From the NCBI RefSeq assembly GCF_000315625.1, contig NW_005434601.1, positions 158,092-200,886 on the forward strand: a DNA stretch of 42,795 nt. Direction: 5' to 3'. The translations under genes and the position numbers were made by a program. Positions 1 to 9,561 of the stretch are shown one piece after another. This stretch comes from Guillardia theta CCMP2712 (lineage: Eukaryota > Cryptophyceae > Pyrenomonadales > Geminigeraceae). How positions within the stretch are numbered: the stretch's first letter is position 1; every line of letters starts with the position of its first letter. The notes below the pieces were generated by a model. The model worked only from the letters and a program-made list of their open reading frames with translations. It did no database searches and was not told the origin of the DNA.

Positions 1-260
1 AAACAAAAAAAAAAAAAAAAACACAAAAAAAAAAAAAAAAAATATTGAATTCACAACACAGAAAAAAAAAAAAATGAAAAACAAAAAAAAAAAATGAGGA
101 GGGGTAAAGAGGGGGGGGGGGGGGGGGGGAGGGAGGAGGAAGAAGTAGGTGGGAGAACGGGAGGGAAGGGAGGAGGAGGTAGGAGAGAGAGCGAGAGAGA
201 AAGGAGGAGGTAGGAGGGAGAGCGAGAGAGAAGGGAGGAGGTAGGAGGGAGAGGGCCCAG
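1..260. repeat. Poly-A, poly-G and GA-rich minisatellite, probably intronic
   Basis: The left edge is A-rich with long A runs up to about 95. A run of G follows around 112-129, and then GA-rich DNA in which a roughly 33-36 bp unit (GGAGGAGGTAGGAG followed by GAGAGCGAGAGAGAA) is repeated about three times from about 165 to 250. It ends in GAGGGCCCAG, a good splice acceptor for the kinesin exon at 261. The stretch therefore most likely lies inside an intron of the kinesin gene. I see no coding in it. Confidence 0.75.
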
Positions 261-1788
261 AAACGAGTCGTTGTTTGGCGTAACATGGACGAGCAGGAAG
301 TTAAAGACATCGAGAGAGAATTTCTACAGGTAGACTCCAATAACCCTCCTCCTTACCCCCTGACTCCCTCTTCCCTCTCCTCTTTCCTTTCCTCCTCCCC
401 TTCCTCTACCCTCTCCTCTACCCTCTCCTCTACCCTCTCCTCTACCTTACTCTCTTCGTCTACCTCGTCCTCTCCTTGTTTCCTCGTCTCATCTCTCCTC
501 CTTCTCACTCTTTCGACAGGAGAAGGAAGAGCTCTTGGAAACTATTCGCGAGCAGGCAGGGGAAACTCCGGCCGTCTGTGTCGCTGAAGCTGCTCTAGGA
601 CCGTCAACTGAAGCTCCTCAACCTCATCGTGAATAATTTCGTTCCGCCAGAGGAACGGCAGAAGGTACTCAGCGAGGAAAAGAGGAAGAGGAGCGGGGAA
701 GGGGAATGTCAAGGAGACGAAGGGGGCGGGGGGGGAGGGCGAAAGAGAAGGAGGAGAGGAGAGGAGAGGAGAGGAGAGGAGAGGAGAGGAGAGGAGCGAG
801 TGTGTGAGTTACTTTCCAGGTGGAGAGACGCGCAGCCTGGGATGAGGAAGGGAAGGAGTACAGGGCAAGCACAACGAGCCTCCTCCCCTGCTGGTCAGTT
901 GATGGCAAGAGCAGGTGGAGGCGCCGAGCTCGGCGGGAGCGAGCGCGAAGCGTCCTGTCTCTGCTGTCACAGGCGCAAAGAGGTGAGGGAGGACTCTCCT
1001 GACCTCGTGCTGGGATGAAGAATCACTTGCAGGCCAAGCTCGGCTGTAGCTCGAGCAGCCAACCGGTGGGACGCATCCCATCCCATCCCAACCCATCCTT
1101 TCCCCTTCACTGCTATCCTCTCTCCTCTCCCCTCCCCTTCGCTCCTCCCTTCCTCTCCCTACCTCACTGCTCCGTCCTTTCTCTCCTCTCCTTCTCTCCT
1201 CCCCTGTCCTCTCCCCCTTCCTTATCTTCACTCCTCCTCCTCCTGCCATCCTCTTCTTGTCTCGCATGTGACGAGGCGTCTAGGCTGGGAAGTGAGAACC
1301 CGCGCTTCAAGGGGGAGAACATCATCCAACTCGAGCTGGACATGCCGGAGAGGACGACGAGAGACTACGAGGAGAGGGACCTGCTGGGGGACGGTCTGCT
1401 CTTGCTTCCCCTCCTGCTGGCGTGACGCTGGGGAGCAGGAGACTTTCTTGGAGCCTCCGTCCCCACGAGACCCAACGTGTACCTGGGTCTTCCTGGTAGT
1501 GCGAGGAGGAAAGGAGACTGAATCGTCTTGACATGCTGTCCGTCAGACTCGGGAAGCGATGGGAGCAGCAGCTCCTCTTCCTCCAGGCCCAAGTCGCGCG
1601 GCGTCTCGTCAAGGTGGAGGAGGAGGAGGAGGAGGAGTGGCAGGCTGGACTCTGACTGCCCCGCGCATGGCAGGCCCCGGCCGCAGAGCGCTCGCCGTGG
1701 GAAGGCAGAGGGATCCAAGGGAGGAAGCGAGCAGGTTGAGCCGGTGGAAGACTATCCCGAGGCCCGAGGGCTGGTGCGAAAACGGTAG
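261..1788 (+). CDS. Kinesin-2 motor subunit (KIF3A/FLA10 type), C-terminal part only
   Basis: Heterotrimeric kinesin-2 drives anterograde intraflagellar transport. Six exons are proposed: 261-329, 520-555, 599-664, 820-914, 1284-1393 and 1547-1788, giving 205 residues with all phases closing. The first exons encode the end of the stalk coiled coil (EKEELLETIREQ). Next comes the diagnostic block LNLIVNNFVPPEE, matching the conserved IxNFIPPEE of the family. Exon 5 carries RFKGENIIQLELDMPERTTR, like the KIF3A tail RYRAENIVLLELD...RTTRDYE. The protein ends in a serine-rich linker and YPEARGLVRKR, resembling the KIF3A end YPQSRGLVPK. Intron 556-598 would be GC-AG; without it the frame breaks. The region 915-1283 may hide a further small exon. 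The motor domain must lie left of the window. The family call is firm; the exact exon borders are inferred. Confidence 0.88.
735..800. repeat. GGAGA tandem repeat inside kinesin intron
   Basis: A run of AGGAG/GGAGA pentamers occupies about 750-797, within the intron between the exons ending at 664 and starting at 820. It is simple-sequence DNA and makes long but meaningless open frames on both strands. Confidence 0.8.
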
Positions 1789-3384
1789 GAGGAGGAGGCT
1801 GGGATGCGCTGTTGAAACATCTGCCCCGCTGCCTCTGTCACATGAGCTTCTTTTCAAACGTATTGCTGAAGTACAAGATGAGAGGAGCCTGAGGCTCCGA
1901 GTGCCTGCCATGACGCCACTGCCATGAGCCGTCGGACCGTTCCGACTCTGTGAGCCGCCGGACTCGGAGAGTCCGGGCCGACGGCCGGGCCAGAGTCCGG
2001 CGGGCTACTGGTGACCTGCTAGTATCGAGTCATGCCGGTGCACCGTCAGTGTTTGTCTGATCCGCCGACACGGTCACCAGTCGACCTGCCGCACTCAGCC
2101 GAAGTAGCCGAAGTCACCCAGTAGTACTTCCGAGTGACCGACCGTACCATCCGGGACTGATTGGACCCGGTGACCGGGTGCCGACTCACGGTAGTAGTAG
2201 TCTTTACTCAAAGTTAAGTATCAGTATTAGTCTTTACTCAAAGTTAAGTTAAGTTACTCTTAAAAGTTGTAGTAATGGCCTAACTCAGACCGATATGGCC
2301 GGCCCGGTGAGTGAGCTTCTCCGTGCAGTTGGGGCCGTCCCCCTTATATACAAGTATTATAATATTTTGTACCGCTTTGGAAGGTTATATATTACTTATT
2401 ACAATTATATCCCCATTAGATCATAGTAGCGAACGGATGTGCAAGAGAGTTTACTTATATGAAGTTACATCAATACATCACCTCAAATTAACACAGAGGG
2501 AACTTGGTATTAAGCGGGAAAAAATCAGATTAATGGCCTGAAGAGTACGATTAAGATTCATTGAAGGAGAAATCAAGGCCCATTTCTTTTTAACGCCGAT
2601 ATGTAACCCCACCCTTTACGAAATAGCAAAATGAAATGATAATGAGGGGTATGTGGCTTTTTTGTTTAGAGGGATTGGGGAATAAAAAGAACGATCGACC
2701 GAAATCCCTGCATAGCATTGAGATTCAAGAGTTGGCGTGTATTTTAAAAAGAAATAGCCTTGCACAAATGGTACAGATACACCTGAATGAAGTATTTAAA
2801 ATTCTATAATTTTGTTTTATCCTCTATATATCTACTTGTTTTTAAAGCTTGATAGACATCCCTTATGTTCAGAGCTGAAAACGTACTGAAAACGTACAGC
2901 ATCTGGTACTTAATTAAAATTAGTTTTACATAATAAATAAAGTTATTAAAAAAGCCAACTTTGTTTTCCCCCAACTACGACGACTCCCCAAACCATACAG
3001 TCTGACCCCACCCACCCCAGTCTTTTCAGCGCATCGTAGGCTTCGACCACCCCTGCATTTCCCACCCTCCACCCTTCTAGGACCAGGAACTATGAACGAG
3101 TACCGCCTATAAAGTTCCCAATGTGTTTCTTGGAGGACCCTACCCCCCTTGATACCCACCCACATAGGGATTCACCACCCTTGATCACTTGTACCCCTTT
3201 GTAGCTCCATCTGTACCATGGATAACCCGGTCCTTTTGCCGGATTTTCTCCGAATCTTATATTAATACAGGTCACCCCACCCTATTGGTTCCGATAGGAA
3301 ATTGACCCCTACCCCCTTTATTGTAGCCATACCCCACCTGAGCTAAACATACTAAACCCGTTCCCCCTGTTTAGCCGGTCCTGC
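1789..3384. other. Intergenic region, no gene recognised
   Basis: Three textures follow one another. 1921-2175 is CG-rich with many short words such as GACTC, CCGGAC, CCGGGCC and GTCACC. 2190-2940 is AT-rich with a short direct repeat and no convincing exon. 2945-3360 is rich in CCCCACCC and CCCTACC runs and ends just before the start codon at 3385, so it may be the promoter side of the phosphodiesterase gene. Open frames here lack codon structure or splice support. Confidence 0.6.
2198..2249. repeat. 22-bp direct repeat, two copies at 30-bp spacing
   Basis: The 22-base word beginning TAGTCTTTACTCAAAG occurs at 2198-2219 and again at 2228-2249. It sits at the border between the CG-rich island and AT-rich DNA. 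It may be the end of a decayed element or a local duplication; no partner inverted repeat was seen. Confidence 0.8.
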
Positions 3385-4677
3385 ATGCGCAAGGCGCTGG
3401 GCAAGAGGAGGATCAATAACCGCGCTCTTGATCGTGTTTCCTTCCCCTCGCCCTCTGCTTCTTCTCTTTTTCCTCCTTCCTCTGAACCTTTTCTGGGCTT
3501 CAATCTCCCCCGTCCCCACCAATTTGACCTACAAACGCCTTGCGCTCGTTCCCACGTACCTTGTTTTCGTGTACCTGTTTCTTCGAACATTGTTAGCACA
3601 TCCTCTTCTCTATCTCAGGGTCGGAACTATTCCGTGAGCAGAAGATATATCTCTGACAAGTCCCACGCGAACTCAAGCCATCTGACATCTCGACCCATCC
3701 GTTCGGAACCTTGGACGATTGAGACTGCCAAGCGTATCTTTCCTGTTCTCCTCCTTTGTCTTTTCTCTGGGAACTGTGTGTCCGCAAGTGGTTTCGTGAT
3801 GAGCTCTTCGAATTTACAGAAGCCCCTCCCGCTCCCCAATATCATCGGGCATCGTGGTGCGAAATCAGTTGCACCAGAGAACACGCTTGCCTCGATTCGG
3901 GCCGCCAAGAGACTGGGCTGTACCTTCGTGGAAGTGGACGTGATGCTTTCGAACGATAAGGTAGCCTGCATCCATCATGATAACACGTTGGATCGATGCA
4001 CCAATGGACGAGGCTTCCTGTGGGACCAGAACATCGATGCTCTCCGCTCCTTGGACGCTGGCTCTTGGTTTGACAAGGAGTTCGCTGGCGAGAAGCTGCC
4101 GCTCTTGTCCGAGGTGATCCAGACCTGCAGGGATCTCAACCTCGGACTGAACCTGGAGATCAAACACGCGACTGACAAGGCCACGGACGTTCCCACTCCT
4201 GAGGAGAGGGAGAGGGAGATCGAGCTCGCCGAGAAGGTGTGCGTTGACATCGTAGACCTGGAGGCCGATCCCTCCAGCATCGTGTTCTCGAGCTTCAGCA
4301 GGGATGCCATCAGGGTCCTTTACGAGAAGCTGCCGCACTTCAAGCGGAGCTTCCTGGTCGAGGGCCTGCCGGAGGACTGGGAGGATTTCGTGGCTCGTTA
4401 CGAGTGTGTCAGTCTCAACTTCAACCATAAGGAGGTCCCCAACCAGAAGATCGCCGAGATCAGCTCACTCGTCCCCACCTACTGCTATACCGTCAACGAG
4501 CCGGGGAGAGCTCGAGAGCTCTTTGCCCTAGGTGTGAAGGGCGTGTTCAGCGACTGGCCGCACGTCATCCAGGAAGGCCTTATTATCATCGACAGCCCAC
4601 AAGAGAAGGTCGACACAACGGGAACCTCCTTGCCGAGCTCCAATCTTCCTCCCCTGCGCGTTGCTGGCTTTGCGTGA
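3385..4677 (+). CDS. Glycerophosphodiester phosphodiesterase (GDPD family)
   Basis: GDPD enzymes hydrolyse glycerophosphodiesters to glycerol 3-phosphate and an alcohol, using a metal-dependent TIM barrel. The single open frame encodes 430 residues. The catalytic signature is complete: HRG at 156-158 (IIGHRGAKSVAPENT), Glu183 and Asp185 in FVEVDV, and His198 in IHHDNTLDR. Later barrel strands are visible as LNLEIK and GVKGVFSDWP near the end. The catalytic part (about 150-405) is the usual 240-260 residues. The first 150 residues are an extension with a basic, Ser-rich start and a hydrophobic stretch near 116-133 (FPVLLLCLFSG), which could be an organelle leader or membrane anchor. A shorter start at Met139 (3799) is possible. 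No intron is seen, unlike most neighbours. The family is certain, the start is not, and the natural substrate is unknown. Confidence 0.93.
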   Translation: MRKALGKRRINNRALDRVSFPSPSASSLFPPSSEPFLGFNLPRPHQFDLQTPCARSHVPCFRVPVSSNIVSTSSSLSQGRNYSVSRRYISDKSHANSSHLTSRPIRSEPWTIETAKRIFPVLLLCLFSGNCVSASGFVMSSSNLQKPLPLPNIIGHRGAKSVAPENTLASIRAAKRLGCTFVEVDVMLSNDKVACIHHDNTLDRCTNGRGFLWDQNIDALRSLDAGSWFDKEFAGEKLPLLSEVIQTCRDLNLGLNLEIKHATDKATDVPTPEEREREIELAEKVCVDIVDLEADPSSIVFSSFSRDAIRVLYEKLPHFKRSFLVEGLPEDWEDFVARYECVSLNFNHKEVPNQKIAEISSLVPTYCYTVNEPGRARELFALGVKGVFSDWPHVIQEGLIIIDSPQEKVDTTGTSLPSSNLPPLRVAGFA

Positions 4678-5178
4678 ACTTCGGTCACCTCGGCCAATCC
4701 TGTAACCGAAGGTTTATTGTTTGTACGAGCATAACTCCGGCCGGACTCGCTCACCCCGGCTCGTAACTCTGACTCTCTCCTCCTCACTGCCATTGAATGA
4801 AGTGAATCGTGAATGTTATTAAGAGATTCGGCCCCCCGGCGACTCATGATCATTCCTCCTGCGGGCATCCTGCGAGCCTGTGACTCAGGTCGAGACGAGT
4901 CACAGTACTACGGTAAAACTTAGGTCTAACTTACCGGCGCCGGCAGGGGCAGTCGGAATAACGTTTGTTGCGAAGTTCTCTCAGTCTGTCCCAGACGGTC
5001 TCAGCCGGGCCGGGCCGCAGTAAATCACTTGTGACAGTTTCCCAGTCACTGAGTCACGCCGTGACGGCCGCGGCAACACGGAGTCCGGGCCGGCCCGCCC
5101 TGAAAGGCCCGGCGGCGCCGGGCTCATGTTTCAATTAAAAAATTAGTAAACTTTGGGTGGCGGTGGTTTCAAACAGGC
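4678..5178. other. Intergenic CG-rich island, no gene recognised
   Basis: From about 4735 to 5120 the DNA is CG-rich with repeated GACTC/GAGTC, GTCACAG and CCGGGCC words, resembling 1921-2175 and 31745-31870. It ends in an AT-rich TTTCAATTAAAAAATTAG segment. The terminator of the phosphodiesterase gene and the promoter of the next + strand gene should lie here, but no specific motif can be assigned. Confidence 0.55.
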
Positions 5179-6306
5179 GTGATGGCGGCTGTGACGGCTG
5201 TGGTGAAGCAGCAGCAGGACGTGAAGGAGGGGGGAGAGGAAGAGAGGTACAGGCATGTAGATTCATCCTCTGCTCTTCATCCTCACTTGAACAACGAGCT
5301 TGCATGCTTGTTGACATCTTTTCTCTCCAGACTTTGGCTTCTTCTGGGCCTAGGTACTGAAGGTGAATGGGAAGACATACAGAACCGACAGTCTGAGGAC
5401 GAAGTGAGAGAAATGCTAGATGACTTGAGAGACTTTGTAAAACATGTAACTCAATCTTTGAATGTCTTCAATGTACTGACGCCTTTGTTCAAAAGCAGAC
5501 AATCGACGAAAGCAGGACGAAGGCGGAGCAGCTGAATGCGGATCCCCTCCTGGACCTTGCATCGAAGCATGCAAGCTTAGGAAACAAGCTGGAAGGAGGA
5601 ATGTTCTCACACAATGTAGATTCTCTGCAGAGGTGCCTGCAGAGCATCAGCGCACATGCGATCGGCGGTGAAATATCCTTGTTCCTCTACCTTCCTGCTT
5701 CGACCCGATTAATTGTCATGCTCTCAGATGGATTTGTGCACGACCGTGTCTCAGACTTCGAAGGAGAGCTGGCAGAGAAAGAGAACATCATGAGCGAGAG
5801 ACTGAACAATGTACAACAAAATGACAACTGCCAAAGGGCAAAGCAGGGAAGCGACAGCGAGACAGGTTCATATTACTGTCCCCACACACAAACCGATTGC
5901 CATCTCATCTGCTTCAACAGCATGTGAGGAGGACATCCAGAAATTGACGACAGTCATGGAAGAGTTGCGACACTCGGTATGACATTCATTTCTTGTGATG
6001 CTGTGACCACTGACTGGAACCAATTCCAGGTTAACAACTTCAACGACATCTACAACTCCCAGGTCAAGAGTTTGCTGCAGAGGTTGCAGCGACCAACCGT
6101 CCGGCAAGAACTTGGTAACGCATGCTCTTGTCCTCCCTGACTCTGTCCTCCTCACCTGACTGACTTGACAAGGTGATGCCGTATCCCGAACCGCATGCTT
6201 GAGCAGCAAGAGTCGTCAGTTCATCCAAGATCTGAAGGAGCTTCGAAACCTTCTCCAGGTGGAGACTGCGAGTAGTCAAGAAAGCAAGAACGCTGGTGCA
6301 AAATGA
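5179..6306 (+). CDS. Coiled-coil protein of unknown function
   Basis: I do not recognise this family. Six exons with closing phases are proposed: 5179-5445, 5496-5667, 5728-5865, 5921-5976, 6030-6114 and 6173-6306, giving 283 residues. Introns are 49-60 nt with GT-AG ends. From exon 2 on the product is a chain of amphipathic, Glu/Lys/Gln-rich helices (for example SLLQRLQRPTVRQEL and FIQDLKELRNLLQVE), so a coiled coil or helical bundle is likely. The N-terminus begins MMAAVTAVVKQQQ and contains a hydrophobic patch FLSRLWLLLGLG that might be wrongly read intron sequence. The size and architecture fit a small subunit of a cytoskeletal or kinetochore complex, but this is only a guess. The AG at 5495 or at 5498 would both keep frame. 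Confidence 0.7.
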
Positions 6307-7023
6307 TCATCGACGGTCAAACAGATGCTGGACTGATTACAAATGGGGCAGGTGATGCGGAGTTTGCGGATCTCAACAGAAGTATGGAGATTGTGCAACG
6401 TCTGCTTCAAAAACTTCAAGGATGAATTTCGCACGGGGCACTCGAAGTAGTAATCCTTAAAGTATTATTCACATACAACAGTCACAAGTTCTTGAGGAGC
6501 AAAATTCCTCAAAATCGAAGGCACACTAATGTTGAAGCATCTAGGCTGCAGAAATCTGATCGAAATATATCAGAAATGTGCCAAGGAACGAAGAGATAGA
6601 AAAATAACAATCAGTCCAACACCATCACCAAGAACGATAAACCCAACAGAACATGCTCAGAAGGAATCCGCCATACACTCAACAACGCTGACCTTGCCAG
6701 ATTCTCTTGATGTTTCTTCCCACTGATGCATAAACTGTCGCATGGCAACCTGGAGTTCTCAGTGTGAGGCCGCGATACAGGTGAATGAAACAAGTCAGAT
6801 GAATGAAACAAGTAATGGACTGACTTGATATAAAGTCTTGAGAGTCAATACGACCATGTACCAATAACCTGATGATCACAAAAGTGTCAATGGAAAGCCG
6901 AGCTACATTGAACGAAATCACCGAAAGGAGCAAGAGTGCTATGACGGGTAATGCTTGTGTAAGCAATCCTTCCAGCCACAATGTACCTGAAGCACGTCTC
7001 AGAATGTCCAAGCTGTTCAGTCT
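6307..7023. other. Mostly non-coding, convergent 3' flanks
   Basis: This lies between the stop of the + strand gene at 6306 and the stop of the - strand gene at 7024. It is AT-richer and holds no convincing gene. On the minus strand, 6887-6987 could be an alternative last exon of the membrane protein: a GT at about 7033 joined to an AG near 6988 extends the frame through YIVAGRIAYTSI to a stop at 6887. Confidence 0.45.
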
Positions 7024-9561
7024 TCAGTACCAGAAAAATAGGATCAAGAGCTTCTTTCTGTCTCCCATTATCATCGGGCAGAACATCTGAAATTCATGAA
7101 GATTACGAAGGAAACGATTATCATGCAGGGATTGTATACCTTGCTAACCTTCGTCATGTTCGTGTCGACAGTGTTGCATTTGTTCTTTGTGCAGGCCGCT
7201 TTTTCTCCAAATAGCACAAAAGTTCCAACATATTTGCCGACAATCAGCGCAGGCTTCAGAAGATAAATCATGGTTGCAATATGCAGGAACATCTCGAAGC
7301 AGCCGTGCAGAAGGCCATCAAACGATCCATTCCAGCCAAAATGTTGAGACACTCCCAAGAAAAAGCAAGTAAGCGCAACATTGATAATTGTGTCTGTTAG
7401 CAAATCGTCGAAGACTTCTTTGCATGATCGTATTCTTTCTGCTGATATTGATTCAGGACGAGCCGGGGTTGATCGTTTAGGCTTGACTTTTTCTTCAGTT
7501 ACCGTCAACGACAAAAGTCCACAAAAGCACGTCCAAAGATATTTCCTCCTTTGATATTTTCCATCGTCTTCTCGAATGTCACGCACTTCGGCCTCTAATC
7601 CTCCGATTCGTTTCTGCAATCCAGACACGTCGGATTCCACTCTCTCTACAGCTTCAATGGCTGTGCTTGCTGCAAGCTACAGAAACGCATAAGTGATATG
7701 AGACTGCTTTGTCATCGGGAAGGATACCTGTGCCTGCTTTACTTCTTTCCTTGCTTGGGCAACGGTCGCGCTCGCAACATCCAATTTTTTCAACAAGCTA
7801 TCCAACGAGCTTGCTTCCTCGCTCCTTGGGACTTGAAGTTTAGACAGCGCATTCAGACCGATGGAAACCATAGCCTTGACAACAGCAACATTCTCGTCCT
7901 AAGATACGAAAATCGGTCAGGTGAAACTATTCTTTGGAGAGAAATTACTTGTTTCGATTCGAGAGCCATAGCAACAACTGGATGTCGACCAGGTTTCACG
8001 ACATGTACAAAGCCAGATCCATCTCCAATGGGTCCCAGATACTCACCAGCATTCACCTTTCCCTTAACTTTCAAGGGAACCTACACAGATAGTCATAACC
8101 TTGGAGTGCAGGGGAGAGGAGGATAACAAACCTGTCCGAGGTATGCACACCAATGACCAAGTTTTTCTTGTTCTTTAGTCGGATGGGGTTCACCTTTCCA
8201 AAGAGCGTTCTTATCCGACACCACGAGGAACATCTCGGCATCCAAATCATCCGCAGGGACGAGAAAGCCCTCCTTGAGCGCCACCACAGCGCCATTGAAG
8301 AAGGGAGACAGACCCTCTTTGCGCGTGAAGAAATAGGCTTGATCACCCTTACTCGTCTCGCTCCAAATGTTGCCATGCGGATCGAAGGTATCCGACAGCT
8401 CACGACTTGCCAGAGGCGATGGGAGATGCCAGAACCAAGCCATGTTGTCGCCGCTTTCCGTTCCCGTCATCTTAGATGCATCATTGTGTTGTGCGGGCGG
8501 CTCCATAAAATTGCTCTGCGGGGGCACTTGACAGTCAGGTGGGCTGTGAAGATCTCCATTCATCGATGGAGAAGATTCGTCTGTCATAGAGTCTTCAGGG
8601 CTCAGCGACCCTCCATTAGTGGTAGAGCCTTGTGTCTTCACAGACTGTGAATTGAAGTACTGCCCTCCTGCATCAATTGCATCCAGGAATGCCTAACAAA
8701 CAAATCAGACACACACACACACACACGGCTTCACATATATTGCAGTAAGGCAAAACAATCAATCAATACCTGCAAAGACACCTCGAAGGTCTCGCCGACG
8801 TAAGGCATTTTTGAACGAAGTTTGATCTTGACGTTCTCTCCATCGATAATTGCCGGTGTGACTGGCTGTTGATGCGCGGGATACACCACATGATTCTGCA
8901 TAGAAGAAGAGATCCTCGTCCCTGCCTCGTCCTGGCGCTGACGTTTGTTTCCGCTCAAATTTTCTTGAGCCTCAGTCGCGTCCAAGAAACTATAAGGATT
9001 GTTGCCGAGACAAGGTTCCTGCGTAGGCACAGCAGACGGAACCGTTGGGATATTGTCGAGAACGCGGTCCATGTCGGGCGCTTGATAGGCATCCAACAGA
9101 GTATGCTCTAAGAACTGGCTTGTCCCTGAGATTCCAGGTTGGTTATGGGGAATCGAATGTGCGGGGGCAGAGAGATGTGCAGCCTGCAGGTTCCGAAGAA
9201 GGAGGGGATTCTTCGGAGTGAATCTTGCGCCTGTCTTGGCCCACCTTTCACCAGACTCAAGTTTGTAATACTTGTGCATTCTACTAAATGGCCTCCCATT
9301 AGATCCGTCGTCCCTGTCCCTCTTCCTCCTGAGCTCATCGAACCTCTGAGAGAAGAGCTCGCCATCGATAACCTCATAGCAACCGTGAACCTGGTCCCAT
9401 CTCAAAGCTTGTCCTTCCTCGCATATCCTCTGCACAGCATCGGGGAGGAGCAATCCCGTCGACAGCGGCGACACCTCTGCCATGCCCTTCTCTGCGCTGA
9501 CAACCCCACCCCCAATTTCCATTCCGGACCCCTCCCTGCACCGCCTTGCATTCCACCCCAC
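7024..9561 (-). CDS. Putative membrane-tethered regulator: DNA-binding-like head, G2/auto-processing-like domain, coiled coil, membrane segments
   Basis: Six exons, all in phase 0, close exactly: 9561-8770, 8692-8132, 8080-7949, 7898-7728, 7676-7140 and 7086-7024 (751 residues; Met27 at 9483 is an alternative start). Residues 37-101 (LRWD...CYEVIDGELF...RPFSRMHKYYKL) loosely resemble the heat-shock-factor winged-helix layout; this is weak. A basic KRQR patch in exon 1 could be nuclear targeting. Residues about 360-495 show the pattern of peptidase-G2/intramolecular-chaperone-like domains: EGFLVPADDLDAEMFLVVSD, then CAYLGQVPLKVKGKVNAGEY, then GDGSGFVHV. Heptads follow (SGLQKRIGGLEAEVRDI) and then hydrophobic segments near 599-612, 653-673 and 683-717. 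The order recalls MyRF: DNA binding, self-cleavage domain, coiled coil, membrane anchor. That comparison is inference; no catalytic residue is assigned. Confidence 0.72.
8708..8726. repeat. Short CA dinucleotide repeat in intron
   Basis: About nine CA units lie within the intron 8693-8769 of the minus-strand gene. Confidence 0.85.

Noticed and set aside
5179-6306. Assignment of the coiled-coil gene to a named kinetochore or augmin subunit
   Set aside because: Only helical composition is visible; no family motif could be matched.
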